From contig CM033107.1 of NCBI GenBank assembly GCA_019321725.1, positions 17,537,445 to 17,601,444 of the forward strand: 64,000 nt of DNA, written 5' to 3'. Shown in pieces: positions 12,111-24,989 of the stretch. Both the position numbers and the translations under genes were made by a program. The notes beneath the pieces were generated by a model that did not search any database, had not been told where the DNA came from, and was given only the letters and a program-made list of their open reading frames with translations. Within the stretch, counting starts at the first letter, position 1. Each line of letters starts with the position of its first letter. This stretch comes from Paulownia fortunei. Taxonomy: Eukaryota > Streptophyta > Magnoliopsida > Lamiales > Paulowniaceae.

Positions 12111-13099
12111 TGTTGGTTGTAAGTAGAAAGGAGATTGGATTTATATCTGAAATTTCAGTTGAAATGAGGTAAGCATGAATCTAATCTCCTTAAGATAGAT
12201 TTCGTCCCCTATACGGTGCTACAGGAACTTGGATATCTATATCCCAAGATACAATATATTTTATAAAATTAGTACAATACTATACTAATTTTATCAAATA
12301 AATAAAAAAACTCAGTTGTATACTTCTCAAAAGAGTAATAAGAGTTAGTAAGAAGGAAAGAGGAAAATCAATTGAATACGAATTGATATGGAGTGGATTG
12401 GAATGAATGAGGGGGTTCTATTTATAGAATTTCGTATCGACCTTTATGATTGGTTGAGTCTTTTGGTCCAAATCAATTTGAACTATCAGATCACAACCTT
12501 TAAGATCTGGCCATAATCTAGTGGTTCAAATCGCATCCCTAGCAAAGGTCCACAACCCTTAACCATGCACCTTTGCCAACTGGACGGTTGTATCCACTCA
12601 CTCGCGCTCCTTCAGCATCAAGAACCTACTGCAACCTTTTGATCACGCCTTGTCAGCAGCCGCATCTACGGACACATCTACTAAAAGTTTAAGGCTCCTA
12701 AGCTCCTCGCCCATCGTTTTCACTCACTTGCACCCCATCAGCATCAAGAACGACATATCTACTAAAAATTTAAAGCTCAGCAGGAACATGCTAAGTGCTA
12801 AGTATGCCTCTAAAAAGCCCAATATGACCTTTGTAATGTGTGTGCAGGCTCGAGTGGTATTTCGCACCATCCTCATACCTCTTTAAGCTAGCTAAAAATA
12901 GTTAAAAGTCCACTAGGTCTACCAGGGTGCATTTAAGATGAGCTACATTTTATTTGAAATTCTATATATGCAAGTCAAACTTATTTAATTTTTCTAATGT
13001 GGAATGCATATCCACACTAAAGGACAAATCTTTTTAAAGTTTGAAATTTTTTTTCATTCGTACCAAACTTTCAATGTGCGATACCCCCATATTCCAATA
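12111..13099 (-). repeat. 5' LTR of the minus-strand copia element
   Basis: Direct repeat of 5825-6921. On the minus strand it precedes gag, which makes it the 5' LTR. Its inner boundary on the plus strand reads TGTTGGTTGT. The outer end ccaata has a T in place of the C of the partner ccaaca, one of many differences that suggest an old insertion. Confidence 0.7.
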
Positions 13100-13104
13100 T
13101 GATC

Positions 13105-14133
13105 ATCATAAAATCACATGTATCAATACATGCTATAATATAACTCATGCTTAATTTGGAATATCACACTTTAAATATCAAATGGATGTTGGAAACATAT
13201 ATGGTTCCAACGGTCACCGTTGAAACATCAACTAACTTCAAGCTTTGTCCTAGTCATTATCTTTTCTTTTATGAAAACTATCGGACAATATTAGTGATGT
13301 ATATGAATTATACACTAAGAATTTTTTTCTATCCAAAAAATAAGAAATATTATAATATAGGAGTGGATTGTCAATGTTAGTGAATCTAGGAGTCCACATC
13401 TATATCCCATCTCACATTTGATTTTGAAAGTGTTTTCAGATTCTTAAAATATATTTTGATAGGTTTTCGACTCTTGACCAAACATTAAGATGAAAAAAGA
13501 AAAAATAGAATTAAGACAATTGAATAAAAAAAATAAGTAGAGTATTACCTGTTTGCAGTTAAATGTAATTTCAAGTACATCAGCTAAAGTAATTTTGTAT
13601 TATTTTCAGAGACGGCCAGGCCATCCCCCAAATGGCTATAGTCCCATATATACATATACTGAGATATATACATATGTAATTAAACATTTTGCCCCCCAAT
13701 AAATATTTCAATTGAGATAAAATATCAATTTTATCACTGTTATTTCTTCAAAATTTTCGCCAAATTTTCTCTTTTTCAAGTCTGTCCGCCCTCTCTGTTC
13801 TTTCCAATCCAAAAATTACACCCTAAAATCCCTTTAAACTTCATCCTTTTGAAATTTTAGATTGTAGAATTTAATAGTAATACAAAGTTTCCATATATCT
13901 GTACTAACTTTTAAAATTTCATTATGATTTCTTATCTACTTATTTTAGTCAAGAAATATTTAATTCATGTCTTTTTTACAATCTTATATTGCAGTGGTTG
14001 CTTTATTTGATTATGCTTTCTTTATTTATTATTTAAAATTATCCTAGGTGTAGTTTTTTCATGTTAGAAATATCATTTCATCTTATTAATGATTGTTAAA
14101 TAGTGCATAAATTCTTGTACCAATTTTTGGAAG
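13105..14133. other. Unassigned spacer between two retrotransposons
   Basis: About 1 kb of AT-rich DNA between the copia element and the Tat-like element. Open frames here are short and lack family resemblance. I see no promoter, RNA or repeat boundary. Confidence 0.3.
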
Positions 14134-15390
14134 TGGTGAGTGGGTTTCATACCCTTTAATTTAGTACTATTTGTTTAACTTTTTTATTAGTTTTTAAAAT
14201 TATTATAAATTTTACTATCGTTTTTAGTGTTTGTTTTACAAATTTGAGTATGAAGAAAGAAAGTCGACTTGAATGTACAGAAATCTGCTTTCTTCTCACA
14301 GTTTTCTAAAAAATATTATTATTATTATTTCAGTAGGTGCCGCCGCAGCCTAGGCATTACATTTCCAGCAGCTAACAAAAAATTTTGGTATTCCAATGGC
14401 GCTGCCAAGTGGAAAAAAAAGGGCAAAATGGGATTTTTGCTCTCTTTAGGGCATCTCCCATCTAATTTTAAGAATGCCAAAAGCCTCATGGGGAAGAGAA
14501 AGCAAGAAGAAGAAAAGAAAGAGAAGAGAAAAGAAGACAAGGAGAAAGAATTTTGGGAAAGATGAGATAATTCTTCTAAGATTAAAGAAAAAGACATCTA
14601 TAAGGGAAGAAACTCATCATCTTCCAAATTCTATTTTATTTTCCTCTTTCTCTCTTTAATTATGTTCATGAATATTGTTAAGTTATCATTCATTTTCACC
14701 ATGAACTAATTTCATTTTCTAAGGTTGTAATGTAATCTAATTAGAATGATTTGAATATTTTTATCAATTCAATTCTTGATTTATTTTTTGAGTTGAGTGT
14801 TATTCATTGTTAATAATGCTTCTAATTATTTGATCACTAATTAGATGATTTGTTAATCATAAGAATCTAGGAGATAAATTATGTGTTTAGTTCATTGTGA
14901 AGAATACCATAAACTGCATGTAAGATAGGAATATACTTACATGGTTTATGTAGTCATGTTTAAGATTTATAGAACCTAATGAATTGTTAAGTGTTGTAAT
15001 TCACATGGGAATATAGTAAGTTAACAATTAATGATATTTTCTTAGACTTCGGGAGAGGCTAGTAGATAATTTAAGGAGTCTCGACTATCACTTAGGAAAT
15101 AAATTAAGATTGATGAGATAAATTATTCAATTCGAATTAATTATGGTAAAATCATAAACCCTATGTCTTTACGTTATTGAATTTCATCATTAATCGCTTT
15201 TGATTGTTATTTTAGTTTAGTTGGGTTTAGTTTACAATCTTCAACACTTTCTTATATTTATTCAAAGAAAATTAGAGTTAACATAATTTCGGTACTTAGT
15301 AATTCAACAGTTCTCGTAGAAATAATACTCACTCATCACTTTATTACTTGTCTACGATAACGTGCGCTTGCATTCACAAATTTTGCAATA
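14134..15390 (+). repeat. 5' LTR of the Tat-like element
   Basis: It starts TGGTGAGTGG (one change from the TGATGAGTGG of its relatives) and ends TTTTGCAATA. It is collinear with 27675-28900 and with the solo LTR at 9036-11202. It includes an A/G-rich stretch around 14490-14590 that gives long but meaningless lysine/glutamate-rich frames on both strands. Confidence 0.8.
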
Positions 15391-15559
15391 AGTATTTGGC
15401 GTTATTATCGAAGACTGTTTTGTTTTGTTAATATCGATACCATATAACTACGATTTTAATTTAAATTTTTCTTGTATTATGATTTTTTTTAAAATTATTT
15501 TAGTGTGTCCTTGTTTTATCATTTTAGGTGTTTTTTTGTGTGTGTGAGATGAGCAAAAC

Positions 15560-16740
15560 GTGGTAGACGAAATGGCATATGATGCATATTATTGGCCAAC
15601 TGAATATGACAGGACAAATCAGGCTTCAACTCAGGCCTTTGAAATTAATCAAGTAGATGTTATTAATGTGTTGACTTCCCAAGGAGAAGCCCTTTCTAAA
15701 CAATTGGAGAAATTTGCAACAAATGCTATTCATACACTATTTAAGGTACATAAGTCATATGACGGTTTCCATACAAGAATAGAATACTAAGAGAACAATC
15801 AAATTACAATATCATATGTCGAGCATGCTGAATAGGAATAGAATTACAATCAACTGTAAAATTGCCCTCTCCAACACATATAATCAAGGATGGCCAAATC
15901 ATTTGAATGCTTCGTGGAGAAGTGATCAGGATATAATATGGCATGAACCTAATTACCCACCATTAGAAAATAAGTTAATCCTTGAAGAAACATTAGCTCA
16001 ATTGGAAAGTACTACCAATTAATTCATGTTGCGAACTGAACCTAGTAATCTATCACAAGCAAAGAAGTTGAGTCTTGAAAAAGCAATGGCTCAATTAACA
16101 AATACTCAGAGCTATTTCAAGTTGAAAACTAGAACTAATGTCACATAATTTCAAAACTTCAAGGTCCAAATTTGTGAGTTGGATAATATATCTCCAGAGA
16201 GACAACAAGATAAATTGCCTTACATACCTGAGGTAAACAAAGTGGGCGAAGAACATTATGATGTTATTTTGAGAAACGGTGAAGAGTTTGAAACTCTCTT
16301 ATTGGTTGAAAAACTCATCAAGGATGAACAAGAGATATCAACACAAACATCTCTAATGGAGAATGAGGAAGACTAAGAAAATGTTCAACCAAGCCCATCT
16401 AAATAGCCATCACTGAGAGTTTTTTATCCTTAGTTTCTACAGAAGACCAAGCTTATGTCAAGTGTTGTGGTGAATAATATGGACATCTCATCACACAAGC
16501 ATAAATTGGAGGATCGTGAGGCTAGTGCACTCAATGAAGAGTACAGTGCAATCTTGCAAATGGAGCTACATCCAAAGCCTAATGATCTAGGAAGTTTCTC
16601 ATTGAAGTTGGCAGATTGCTCATTAAAGCTTTCTATGGTGAAAAATGAAGGTGTATTTGAGGATGTTGATAAATTTACTGTTCATATAGATTTCATCATC
16701 CGTGAATTGAAAATGATAGAGACATCTTTTTTCACATAAG
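15560..16740 (+). pseudogene. Tat/Athila gag-protease remnant
   Basis: Four short frames in series carry family features. SNTYNQGWPNHLNASWRSDQ (near 15870) is the typical asparagine/tryptophan-rich gag motif. The string from 16260, VILRNGEEFE, corresponds to the TLRSGK-like gag end. YSAILQMELHPKPNDLGSFSL (near 16530) matches the start of the protease region, and VFEDVDKFTVHIDFIIRELK matches a later portion with the active-site aspartate block missing between them. Stops and a deletion separate the pieces, and no functional product is expected. Confidence 0.65.
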
Positions 16741-18086
16741 AAAACTATTTTTTATCACAGGCATGCACTCATTAATGTATAAAAGGCCCTTGATACCTTG
16801 TCGAATCATGCTCACTATGCTTATCTTTGGGAATTACTTACACTTGTGGAGCACATAAAGGCATGGCATGAGGAACACTTATTTTTGGACCCCGTTTGAG
16901 CAAAGAAAAAGTCCGGCTAAAGACTATAAATCAAGTGCTTGTTGGGAGACAACCCAAGTATTTTTATATTTTTATTTCATAGGTTTATTTAGTTTTTAAT
17001 ATTCCTTTTTTCCTTTTAGTTTGATGAAATTTTTTAGTTCTTATTTTAGGATCCAACTCAAGTTTGGGGGAGGATTTATAAAATAAAAAGTGATATGTCA
17101 CCAACTAACGAATGCACATTCATTAGTGCTCATGAAAAGGATGATGATGAAGTTGATGAGAACTGACACTACCCTCATTCAGGGAAGTCTTCTATGTCAT
17201 ATTTTGTTTTACTTAACATTTAGGACAATGTTAGTTCTAAGTTTGGGGGTGAAGTTTTTCTCTACCTACACCTAATGACGAGAATTTTCTCTTATTTGTT
17301 TATAACTTTTGGAAATCAATGAATGTTGTGTTTATGTATGTGCTTGACTCTTGTGGTATTTTTTACCTTTATTGTAATTTTTTGACATATTGAGCAAACC
17401 TTGAACATTTGTTTTTATGCTTGCCCAGAGAAAGTTTATGTGAACTTAATATTTTTAGTGATCTCACATAATTCTAAAACTTATTTGATTGTCCCTCAAG
17501 GCGAAATCCTAGGCTACATAACATTACGGAAGTGATTTAGGCTATTTTGGGCCATTTGAGCCTTTCAAGCCATCCTATTTATGATGTATAATCCCTAGTA
17601 TCTCTCGTTGAGCCTGTTGAGCCATTTTTTTTATCACACAAATTAACCTCAGTCGAAAAAAATACAATATTTTTTTTTCTTATATATTACACTTCTCTTA
17701 ACTCATGACTATTCTTGTAGTATCATTTTGAGCAATAAAAGTGGTTTAAAAAAAAGCAAAAGAGAGGTGGCTAATTGTACAAAACACTCAAACAAAATTC
17801 TAAAGAAAGATGAGGAAATAGTTCAACACCCATTGTTCATAAAAATAAATAAGTTTGAGGGTGTAGATCTTCAAAAAAAATGTGAAGAAAGAGAAAAAAA
17901 ATTGAAAAAACATAGAGTTGAATGAAAAAAGTAGTATGACTAATCAAGAGATAAAAGGTTCTTGAAGGTATGAGAAGAAGAAGTGGTGGTGCTCATCAAC
18001 AAGGTTCTAGAATAGTTGTGTGCTATGAGTAATTTGGGCTACTGTATTGTCTTTTATCTTACAATTACCTTAGCTACATATTACAA
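16741..18086 (+). other. Tat-like element 3' internal region without pol core
   Basis: It contains ttgggagacaaccc near 16943, the landmark that follows pol in this lineage, and two polypurine-like motifs (aagtttgggg near 17061 and 17240). No reverse transcriptase, RNase H or integrase core is recognisable, showing a large internal loss. The tract from 17700 encodes a lysine-rich frame with no family match. Confidence 0.5.
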
Positions 18087-20370
18087 TGTAATGTTCAATT
18101 CTCTCCTACATAGCCAATAATAAGCATCTTGCATAAATATGCATCTAATCAATGTGCATTATCGAATTATGGCATACAAATAACATGATTGCACAAACAT
18201 GAATAATTATTATTATATGCTCCAGTTATGCTTTAACATGCATTAATACATGAAGTATGAGATCAAACTTTTGTTTCTTGATTTAACATATTCCTTAAGT
18301 GCCTTTTGTAGTGAAAAGTTTGGTATCTCGATTAAAAATATTGATGTGTTGAATGGCCATGAAATGAATTATTCATATTGCTCCATATTTGTTACATTCT
18401 AAAGTGATTAATTGCCTAAATATTTGCTTGAAATATGTTACATTTGGCTAAAAACTAAAAGTATGCAAAATAGTGTAATTTGATTGGTTGGTTGACTAGG
18501 TTGCATGAAACTATTCTAAACTACATTGCACTTGATTATAATACCAAAGCATCACTTGCCCATAAATGTGGCTCTTTGCATGAGAAGACACCAAGCATGA
18601 GTCAACCAATCATCACCCTCCACTTATCTTTCTTTGAAATGTCAAACAAGACATTTTTAGCCATGTTTTCTTGTGGAAGCACCTCAAAATGACCAGTCCT
18701 TCTTCTCCAAGTTTCTCCCAAATTTCTACACTCTCATACTCACAAAAATTGAATTCAATCCATAGAAATCCATAGAACACAAACTAGAACAAGTTTCTAC
18801 CCTTAAAACTTGAAAATCATTGGTTTTGAACTTTAACTCCAATTAAATCAAGTTATATTCTTTTCAATGTTTTTTTATGATGAATTATGGTATCTTGGAT
18901 GGTTACATGTTTTAGTATTCTTTTGTATGATTGAAAACTTAAGTAGGTTACACTTGAAGTCAGAACCAAGCAACTTAATTTAGTTTCAAGAAAAATTGAT
19001 AGCCTTATGAAATATTTCTAATTTATTTATTTTTATTTATCTTGTAGTGCTTATATTGTAATTGGAAGTGCCTATGAATGATTGAAAACAATAGCAATTA
19101 GTTGGCTTAATTGAAGGTTACAATCAATTTAAGTTAGAACCAAGTTTACGTAATATTAATTTGGATTGTGTGTATATTTTAGGGGCTACCCTAATAAATT
19201 ATGTTTGAATTATTAGTTATTTAATGGCTGCACTAATGTTTAATATCTTGAATTAGTAGTAAAATATGGAGTATGCATTGTTTTTAAAGTTATGTAATTG
19301 ATATGGAATTATTTACAAAAGATTAAAAAGTGTATATGATTTTAACTAGAATAGACTATATGATTTATAAAAAAGGATATTAAATGGTACATGATTTGAT
19401 TATGTTAGGCCTTTGGCACATCTTATCTTTCAAAAAGATTGACCTTTTTACTTAGCACAAAGTAGACTTGAGGTAAGTTAAAGCTTTCATTTGCTATATC
19501 ACAAAAATCATATAATATTATTCATGTTTTAATGTGATTGTTATTATTTGTCAAATGATGTAATGTTTGATGCATTTATGGTTCATGAAGCATGACACTA
19601 TTAATAATATAATGAGGTTTTTGAAAAGAAACTCTGGTACTTGATTGATGGTCGGGTAGACAAAGGATGCGAGAGAGACCGGCAGACCCAACAAATGGTG
19701 GCAAATACTTGAAGTTGAAAAACCAGTATAGGAAAGCCACAATGAATGAAATAGAATAAGGCTAATACCTGAAGTTGAAAGACTAAGTATGGAAACCCCG
19801 TATTAGTTCTCTTATTGGCCAATCATTATGAATAGGTTCCGAAATCCATAGTCTATTACTATTAGTTAGGTACCATACTTCAAGGTCTCTAAATAATGAT
19901 TTATGAAAGAAAGTTATTAAATTGAATGATGCATTTAATCATTTATGTGATTTGCACGTACACTGTTTGTTATTGCATCAGTTTTATCTTACTGTGCTTT
20001 TAGCTCATTAGATTCATATGATGCAGGTGGAAATGTACAGATTTAGAGGTTGACTGAGTTTTTAGAGTGACCAGACAGAGATTTATTCATATGCCATGCT
20101 TTGAGCTGTTTAGTAGCATATTTGGAAAATGATGTTCTGTTTTTAAATAAGTCGCTCTATTATGGTTTTGTAAATAGATGTAATCGATTTTGATTTATGT
20201 ACATGGTGTGTGAAATAAAATGAAACAACAAATGAATTCAAGTTCTTTCTCTTATAACCAAAAGGGGATTTTTATTAAAACCATAACTTTAGTATTGATG
20301 AAAAATTAACATTTCTTGATTTAAATGTATTAGCTTGTTTAGGTTCTAGAGTTAGGTTAGGAGTGTTACA
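18087..20370 (+). repeat. 5' LTR of the Tekay/Del element
   Basis: Length is 2284 bases against 2296 for the 3' copy. The two are closely alike throughout (for example the block around gccaataataa and the end gtgttaca), with scattered substitutions and small indels. The LTR frames around 19550-19820 and their counterparts near 26465 are chance openings with no family resemblance. Confidence 0.9.
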
Positions 20371-20376
20371 GTTTAG

Positions 20377-20392
20377 TGGTATCAGAATGGAG
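20377..20392 (+). other. Primer-binding site (initiator methionine tRNA type)
   Basis: TGGTATCAGAATGGAG lies six bases inside the 5' LTR end. TGGTATCAGA is the usual complement to the 3' end of plant initiator methionine tRNA used by many LTR retrotransposons. Confidence 0.8.
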
Positions 20393-20573
20393 GTTTAGTC
20401 GTTCCTGAAGACAGAATAAGGCATATAAACACATCCTGGGTGGGAAACTCGATCAACTATTTATTTATTTACCTTTATGTTTATTTGATTATATTTTATT
20501 TCATGTTATTTTCATGATTATGCATTTATTATTGGCTAATGAATTGAATGAGATTGGGAATGCATATCAGGTC

Positions 20574-21545
20574 ATGGCACCAAAAAAGGAAGACAATGGA
20601 TAATCATGAGGGTAATCATAGTGTGATGAACAATTTGACTGATCTCATTCAATAATAAACTAGAATGCATAGTGAACAGATATAACAAATGCTAGATATG
20701 CAACAAAGAACCCAAGAACAGAATCAGCGACTTCCTCCACCACAAGCTCGACAGGATCCTTCACAAGCTATGTATGAGAAATTTAGGAAAATGGAATCTG
20801 TTGATTTTACTAATGGGCCTGATCCTATGGTTGCAGAGGAATGGGTTAAATCGTTGGATACTATCTTTGACTATATGTGAATTGATGATACTGAGAAGGT
20901 ACTCTGTGTAATTTTCTTGTTGAAAAATGATGCTAGAACATGGTGGGAATGAGCTAAACTTGCAGTAAATATGAAAAAGCTAACTTAGAAGAGGTTTAAA
21001 ACAATCTTTTATGATAAGTATTTCACCAAATATGCCAGGTCACTCAAAGTAAAAGAATTTTTAGAGTTAAACAAGGAGAGATGTCTGTATGTATTTTGTG
21101 AGAAAAATTGAACAGTGTTGCAAGTATGTACCATACATCGCCAGAGACAACAATGAGAAAATAGATTATTTCTTGAGGGGCCTTAATCCTGAAATTAGAA
21201 GAGATGTGAGAATGTCTTCAATAACAAGTTTAGGAACTGGTGGACAAGGCTTTGATGGCTGACTTAATAAGAAAGAGATTAAGAAATTCCACCAACAAAA
21301 AAAGCAAGTATTCACTCCAAGAAATATGAATTAGTGGAAGAAAGGAGAGCAAAAATCAAACCAAGAGAATGAAAAGTATCCTAGAGTTAGGCAAACTTCT
21401 ACTATAGTTGAAAGGCCTAAATGTGCTAAGTATGGGAAGAATCATTTTGGGAATGCTATAGCGGTACTAATCATTGCTTTAAGTGTAAAAAGCCTAGACA
21501 TATAGCAAAGGATTGCCCAATAGTTCAGGGAGAGTATATGCAATG
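20574..21545 (+). pseudogene. Tekay/Del gag, broken
   Basis: ATG at 20574 begins MAPKKEDNG and meets a stop at once. Recognisable pieces are [32 protein letters not shown] (gag matrix-like start of the retrotransposon gag domain), LLKNDARTWW, and the zinc knuckle FKCKKPRHIAKDCP near 21480. Several stops (for example TGA at 20878-20880) and frame changes break it. Confidence 0.8.
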
Positions 21546-22004
21546 ACACAAGAACAAGCTGATACAAATGCTTCCGTAGTCACAGGTACTATTTTAATTT
21601 ATGGGATACCTGCAATTGCATTGATAGATTCTGGATCTATGCATTCATTTGCATCACGTGCATTTGTGAGACAATTAGGCATTACACCAGATTTATTAAA
21701 AGTAAGGTACAATGTGATTGTTCCATCTGGGGAAGAAATTGATTCCAACCAAATGTTAAGAGCCTATTATATTCAGATTAGTGATAGGACTCTCTATGCA
21801 GATCTTGTTGTTTTATCGATGCCAAATTTTGAGGTTATTTTAGGTATGGATTGGCTTACCAAATATCATGCAACAATTGATTGTAACAAGAAGATTGTGA
21901 TTTTTCAGCCACCCGGAGAAGAACATTTTATGTTTAGTGGTACCTCTTATCTCACAGTCCTTACCAATTATAATTGCTTTGAAAGCTCAAAAGATGTTGA
22001 ATAA
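21513..22004 (+). pseudogene. Tekay/Del aspartic protease segment
   Basis: The 163-residue frame contains TGTILIYGIPAIALIDSGSMHSF, which carries the DSG active site expected of gypsy proteases, and PNFEVILGMDWL, the conserved ILGMDWL block that marks the end of the protease domain. This is the best preserved part of the left half of pol. A stop at 22002-22004 separates it from the next frame. Confidence 0.85.
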
Positions 22005-22055
22005 AGTTCATATTGGATATTTTCCAAGTGTCCTGACACCTCAGTCGAAGCATAA

Positions 22056-22823
22056 TTGAAACCAAAAAATATAGATATGGTTCAAGAATTTTTTGAGGTA
22101 TTTCCAGATAATTTACCAGGACTGCCACCAGATCGAGAGATTGAATTTGTGATTTATATTATGCCAGGAAATACTCCTATTTCTAAAGCACCATACCGAA
22201 TGGCACCAACAGAATTGAAAGAGTTAAAAGTTCAATTGCAATAATTACTTGATAAAGGTTTTATTCACCCTAGTTATTCTCCTTGGGGTGCACCTATGTT
22301 GTTCGTGAAAAAGAAGAATGGTACATTATAGTTGTGCATTGATTATAGAGAGTTGAATAAAGCAACAGTCAAGAATAAGTATCCACTCCCAAGAATAGGT
22401 GATTTGTTTGATCAATTGCATGAAGCATCAATATTTTCTAAAATTGATTTGCGCTCTAGATATTATCAATTGAAGATCAAGGAAGAAGACATACAAAAGA
22501 CTGCATTCCAAACAAGGTATGGACATTATGAATTTCTAGTACTGTCTTTCGGTTTAACCAATGCCCCTGTAGCTTTTATGGATCTAATGAATAGGGTGTC
22601 CAAGCAATATTTTAATAAATTTGTGATTGTGTTTATTAATGATATCCTAATTTATTCACATGATAAAGAAGAGCATAAGGAATATTTGAAGATTGTGTTG
22701 CAAGTTCTTAAGAAAAAACAATTTTATGCTAAATTTAAGAAATGCAAATTTTGGCTTGAGCAAGTGATTTTCCTAGGTCATGTAGTATCAAGAATGGTAT
22801 TTTCGTTGATCCAGGCAAGGTAG
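22056..22823 (+). pseudogene. Tekay/Del reverse transcriptase, active site altered
   Basis: Motifs in order are [97 protein letters not shown] and [17 protein letters not shown]. In active gypsy enzymes the catalytic block reads FIDDIL; here it is FINDIL, losing one metal-binding aspartate by a single G-to-A change. In-frame stops (22242-22244 and 22329-22331) also separate the N-terminal part from the rest. Confidence 0.9.
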
Positions 22824-22979
22824 AAACTATCATTAAGTGGCCAACCCAATAAATGTATCAAAAGTAAGGAGTTTCTTGGGATTAGCAGGGTACTATCGAT
22901 AATTTGTTCATGGGTTTTCAAAGATAGCAACTCCAATGACAATGTTGACAAGAAAGAATGTGAAGTTCTTGTGAACTGA

Positions 22980-23441
22980 TGCTTGTGAAAGAAGTTTTCA
23001 AGAACTGAAACATAAATTGACTACAGCTCTTGTTCTTACCATTCTAACAGGAATTGGTGGATTCGTGGTATATAGCGACGCTTCAAAAAATAGTTTGGGT
23101 GTTGTTTTGATGAAAAATGGGAAGGCTATTGCCTATACTTCAAGAAATTGAAGGAGTGTGAAAAGAATTATCCAACTCATGATTTGGAACTTGTTGTTGT
23201 AGTTTTTGCTTTGAAAATCTAGAGACATTATTTGTATGGTGAGAAGTGTGAGATATATACAGATCATAAGAGTTTGAAGTATTTCTTTACCCAAAATGAG
23301 CTGAATATGAGACAAAGAAGATGGTTAGAACTTATGAAGGATTATGATTGTGTGATCAACTATCATCCTGGTAAAACGAATGAGGTTGCAGATGCATTGA
23401 GTAAAAATCCACGTCTTCTTTTTTTGTTATACAAAAGTTAA
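22980..23441 (+). pseudogene. Tekay/Del RNase H segment
   Basis: It includes VYSDASKNSLGVVLMKNGKAIAY in one frame near 23070, then after a frame shift [38 protein letters not shown] and [17 protein letters not shown]. These are RNase H landmarks of gypsy elements (YSDAS, TDHKSL, VADALS). At least one frameshift and one stop are present. Confidence 0.85.
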
Positions 23442-23499
23442 TATTACTGAAATTGCAGAGATTACAGCTTGAAATTGTACCTAAAGGGAAAAATGTTCA

Positions 23500-24490
23500 T
23501 TGTCAGCCTTAATATTGAGACCTGCACTTCAAGATAGAATTAAAGAAGGTGAAAAGGTAGATATGCATTTGTGTAGACTAAAACAAAAGATTGATGCTGG
23601 AAAGAGGCCAGACTTCTTTGTTACCAATGATGGAATTATTCGATATAAGGGAGACTGTGTGTGCCATTTGACAAAGGCATAAAAGGAGATATTTTAGAAG
23701 AAGTTCATATTACTCCCTACTCGGTACATCTAAATAATACAAAAATGTATAAGGACTTACAACAACATTATTGGTGGCCTAAAATGAAGAGAGATATAGA
23801 AAATTTTGTGGTTGAATGTCTAACTTGTCAACAAGTTAAGATTGAACATCAAAAACCATCAAGGATGTTGAAACCTTTGTTGATTCCAGAGTGGAAATGG
23901 GAGCACATTACAATGGACTTTGTGCTTGTATTACCTAGAACACAAAATGGGTATAATTCTATATGGGTGATTGTTGATAGATTAACTAAATCAACCCATT
24001 TTCTTCCAGTGAAATGCACATACAATATGGACCAGTATGCTCAACAATATATTAAAGAAATAGTCAGGTTACATGGAATGCCAGTTTCAATTGTGTCCGA
24101 TAGAGATCCTAAGTTTACATCTACATTTTGGAAGAGCTTACACAATACCATGGGAACAAATTTGCATTCAGTACAAAATTTCATACACAAAGTAATGGAC
24201 AATCAGATAGGGTTATTTAGATATTAAGGATATGTTAAGAGCTTGTATGCTAGATTTTCAAGGGAGTTGGGATGCAAAACTTCCATTAGTAGAGTTTACT
24301 TATAATAATAGCTACCAATCAACAATTGGAATGGCACCTTATGAAGCATTGTATGGAAGAAAATGTAGATCTCCAGTTTATTGGAATAAAGTTGGAGAAC
24401 GAAGCCTACTTGGTTCAGAAATAGTTCAACATACCACTAAGGTAGTGGAGAAGATACGAGAGAGAATGAAGATCGCGCAGAGTAGATAGA
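23500..24490 (+). pseudogene. Tekay/Del integrase, frameshifted in the core
   Basis: The zinc-binding region (HITPYSVHLNNTKMYKDLQQHYWWP then CLTCQQVK) is preserved. The core has the first aspartate in HITMDFVLVLP and the second in VSDRDPKF. The third catalytic position, normally glutamate in a GQSER context, reads NGQSDR after a frameshift near 24150-24180, so it is changed to aspartate. The frame beginning at 24232 continues MLRACMLDFQGSWDAKLPLVEFTYNNSYQ, the C-terminal core. Confidence 0.9.
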
Positions 24491-24593
24491 AAAGTTATAC
24501 AGATAAACGGAGAAAAGATCTAGAGTTTGCCGTTGTGGATCATGTGTTCTTAAAAATAGCTCCCATGAAAGTTGTCATGAGATTTGGAAAGAA

Positions 24594-24970
24594 ATGAAAA
24601 CTCAACCCAAGTATGTCGGCCCATTTAAAATTCTCGAAAGAGTTAGTGATAAAGCTTATAGAGTGGCCTTACCTCCGTCATTATCTAGTGTTCATAATAT
24701 TTTTCATGTGTCTATGTTGAAGAAGTACATTTCAAATCCCTCTCATGTGTTGAGTCATGAACTGTTGGAATTAACTCCTGATTTAGCCTATGATGAGAAA
24801 CTAGTGCAAATTTTGGATCAGAAGGAAAAAGAATTGAGAACAAAGAAGATTCGACTTGTTAAAGTATTATGGAGGAATCATTCTGTATAAGAGGCCACAT
24901 GAGAAAGAGAAGAAAAAATACAGAGCAAGTATCCAGAATTATTTGGTACATCAAATTTCGAGGACAAATT
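24594..24970 (+). pseudogene. Tekay/Del integrase C-terminus with chromodomain-like tail
   Basis: The frame gives KYVGPFKILERVSDKAYRVALPPSLSSVHNIFHVSMLKKY, the GPF/Y module, followed by VQILDQKEKELRTKKIRLVKVLWRNHSV. After a stop, the translation continues EATWEREEKIQSKYPELF. This matches the chromodomain-like tail of Tekay/Del chromoviruses, where W-R-N-H and EATWE are diagnostic. Confidence 0.85.
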
Positions 24971-24989
24971 TTTATAAGGAAGAAAGGAT

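Larger units (their letters stand above)
5825..13099 (-). mobile_element. Degenerate Ty1/copia LTR retrotransposon (minus strand)
   Basis: Two direct repeats, 5825-6921 and 12111-13099, share the blocks aaaggagattgga, cctcgtgaaggtccacaaccctt-like and tatatatgcaagt, and bracket copia genes read on the minus strand. Going from right to left, gag with a zinc knuckle (11210-12100), protease (8578-9035), reverse transcriptase (about 7930-8560) and RNase H (7589-7909) are present. Most of the integrase is missing, so the element was already deleted. Likely target duplications are TGGTC (5820-5824) and TGATC (13100-13104), one mismatch apart. A purine-rich stretch next to the inner edge of the left LTR (gtgagagat on the minus strand) fits a polypurine tract. 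A solo LTR is inserted at 9036-11202. Confidence 0.75.

Noticed and set aside
14269..14659. Frames of 60-98 codons around 14.3-14.6 kb
   Set aside because: They fall within an LTR and its purine-rich stretch and have no counterpart in the sister LTR as coding sequence.
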